Assembly: GCF_001591805.1 (NCBI RefSeq)
Contig: NZ_BCVP01000001.1
Location: 1-64,000 of the forward strand
Reading direction: 5' to 3'
Origin: Neobacillus novalis NBRC 102450
GTDB taxonomy: Bacteria > Bacillota > Bacilli > Bacillales > Cytobacillaceae
Length of the DNA: 64,000 nucleotides
Of the stretch, positions 62,894-64,000 are shown in pieces (the first letter of the stretch is position 1; each line of letters begins with the position of its first letter). The position numbers and the translations under genes were made by a program. The notes below the pieces were generated by a model. That model was given only the letters and a program-made list of their open reading frames with translations. It did not search any database and had not been told where the DNA came from.

Positions 62894-63229
62894 ATGATTA
62901 AGAAAATCATAAATAACAGTCTTTGAAAACCATCCCCAAATAAAAAAGGATGGTTTTTGTTTATTCCACTAAACTGCATCTTATTTGAAGAATAAAAAGC
63001 CGGCTGACCACCGCAGTCGGCACTTTTTAGTAATGCCCTTGGGAGCTGAATAAGGAAAAATTCCCTTGCCCGCACTTCTTACTTGACACAACTATCCATG
63101 CTAGTCACTACTGCCTGATTTTCACTTCTTTCCCCTGTATATCCAAGCTTTTGGGTCTGTATTGTCTAATGGCTACAGGTCAGTATCTTGGGCATAATAC
63201 AGGTTATATACATTAGAGAGGGGTATAGT

Positions 63230-63412
63230 ATGAGGCTAAGGAATGGAGATTTTTATACAAATATTTTTACCAATAAGTTATATAGGTTAAATGAAGATAA
63301 CGATAGCAGCTGGTACTTGAGTTTACGTGATGAAGAAGGTTATCATGAACCAGAAAAGATATCAGGGCGTGATATGATTAGATTGGTAGAAGGTAGTTAT
63401 AAAAAAAGCTAA
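63230..63412 (+). CDS. 60-residue hypothetical protein
   Basis: Start at 63230 behind GAGAGGGG. MRLRNGDFYTNIFTNKLYRLNEDNDSSWYLSLRDEEGYHEPEKISGRDMIRLVEGSYKKS, a compact beta-rich acidic protein with no membrane segment. Unknown family. It is probably transcribed alone. Confidence 0.55.
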   Translation: MRLRNGDFYTNIFTNKLYRLNEDNDSSWYLSLRDEEGYHEPEKISGRDMIRLVEGSYKKS

Positions 63413-63535
63413 TAATAAATGCTCCCCCACTCCGTCATAGTACAGTGGAAAGCAGGTAAAACTTAAAACAATATAAAATGTTCAAAGGAAAAAGTCGCCT
63501 TTATGTCGAATATAGTAAATAAAGGGGATTATCCA

Positions 63536-63745
63536 ATGAATAAAGTTGAGTTATTAAAAAAATTGCTAAATAGTAGTCGAGGTAATTTGTTTTCATTAGA
63601 GATTCCTACTACAAAGGAAAATGAAAAAAAGATTCAAGAATTGGTTAGCGAATTAGAAACAGAAAAAAGAATTAAATTAAGAGAATATTTACAGAGAGAG
63701 TATTCAGTTTATTTACAAGGAATAATTAAGTATGCATCCGAATAA
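63536..63745 (+). CDS. Small helical hypothetical protein
   Basis: 69 residues from the ATG at 63536 (AAAGGGG upstream). Almost entirely helical and charged (KENEKKIQELVSELETEKRIKLREYLQREYSVYLQG), possibly a short coiled coil. There is a GCATCCGA / TCGGATGC terminator right after it. No family recognised. Confidence 0.55.
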   Translation: MNKVELLKKLLNSSRGNLFSLEIPTTKENEKKIQELVSELETEKRIKLREYLQREYSVYLQGIIKYASE

Positions 63746-63760
63746 TCGGATGCCTTTTTT
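63731..63760 (+). terminator. Rho-independent terminator
   Basis: GCATCCGA / TCGGATGC around ATAA followed by six T; it overlaps the end of the preceding gene. Confidence 0.85.
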
Positions 63761-63830
63761 ATTGGGGTAAATCACCATAGGGTTCAATTGCATAATTATT
63801 TTCCAAACAGTTGAAAACTCTTTTACTGCA

Positions 63831-64000
63831 TTAGAGTGCTTGAATCCCCTGATAACCAAAATAAACTCCAAATATAATTAATGACATACCGGAAATAATC
63901 GAAATCGCAATTAGGGTTTTTAGATTTAAGAGCCTCCTAAAACCAGTAGTAAGAGCCGCAACAAAGATGTCCCAAAAAATTAGACCAAGGAAGATCATGC
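63831..64000 (-). CDS. LysE-family-like exporter, C-terminal part (runs off the window)
   Basis: Minus-strand frame entering from the right edge: MIFLGLIFWDIFVAALTTGFRRLL...ISIISGMSLIIFGVYFGYQGIQAL, stop at 63831. The two hydrophobic helices and the closing I-I-F-G-x-Y-F-G-Y-Q-G motif are those of LysE/RhtB-type amino-acid exporters. The N-terminal part lies beyond position 64000. Confidence 0.65.
   Translation of the reverse strand, partial: MIFLGLIFWDIFVAALTTGFRRLLNLKTLIAISIISGMSLIIFGVYFGYQGIQAL

Overview
The window reads as a chromosome segment of an endospore-forming Bacillaceae species (Firmicutes), probably a Bacillus relative outside B. subtilis itself. A long run of genes has the order and family lengths of the B. 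subtilis lexA-glnRA-spoVK-hfq-miaA-mutSL neighbourhood: yneK, ccdC, ccdA, a Spo0E-like phosphatase, yneF, sirA, tkt, ynzC, yneB, yneA/lexA, glnA, glnR, ynbB, hflX, spoVK, hfq, miaA, mreBH, mutL and mutS. RBS sequences are strong GGAGG types and the base composition is AT-rich. A tRNA-Sec gene suggests the lineage uses, or used, selenocysteine.\n\nRegion by region: (1) About 1-13,025 is an integration hot spot at the 3' half of the tRNA-Sec gene (selC, minus strand). Two tandem elements are bounded by a perfect 64-bp repeat (5501-5564 and 12929-12992). The left one carries a replication initiator, a three-copy 22-bp iteron array, a primase-helicase, a RusA-like fragment and a frameshifted integrase. 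The right one carries a second broken integrase, a large GC-rich autotransporter-like subtilase with a Firmicutes-type tail, a frameshifted second subtilase, IS1182 debris and toxin-antitoxin debris. A 373-bp mini-transposon with its own zinc-ribbon gene sits in the left element. (2) 13,334-39,918 is the conserved core: thiol-redox/cytochrome c biogenesis, a heterodimeric ABC exporter, sporulation control, the SOS switch lexA/yneA, the nitrogen operon glnRA, RNA metabolism (hfq, miaA, hflX), cell shape (mreBH) and mismatch repair. A 186-bp MITE of the same inverted-repeat family sits exactly at the glnR stop codon. (3) 40,077-50,155 is mixed: a SpoIIP paralogue, a YwaF-like protein, tRNA-Arg(CCU), a Ktr-type K+ channel subunit, an SPP1-like phage replication module (initiator, loader, DnaB) followed by a degenerate tRNA-Arg 3' end, an oxidoreductase and small spore or membrane proteins. 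(4) 50,551-64,000 is an accessory region: CotH kinase, a group II intron with reverse transcriptase, an IS110-family element, many small hypothetical genes and about ten copies of a dispersed intergenic repeat that I do not see in the first 51 kb.\n\nWorking together: lexA and yneA diverge from a shared SOS operator region. glnRA has two GlnR operators overlapping a perfect sigma-A promoter. sirA lies near a Spo0A box. Sporulation genes (spoVK, spoIIP paralogue, cotH, yjcZ-like, spo0E-like) are spread through the core. All calls come from reading the sequence and remembered family features; no database search was run.
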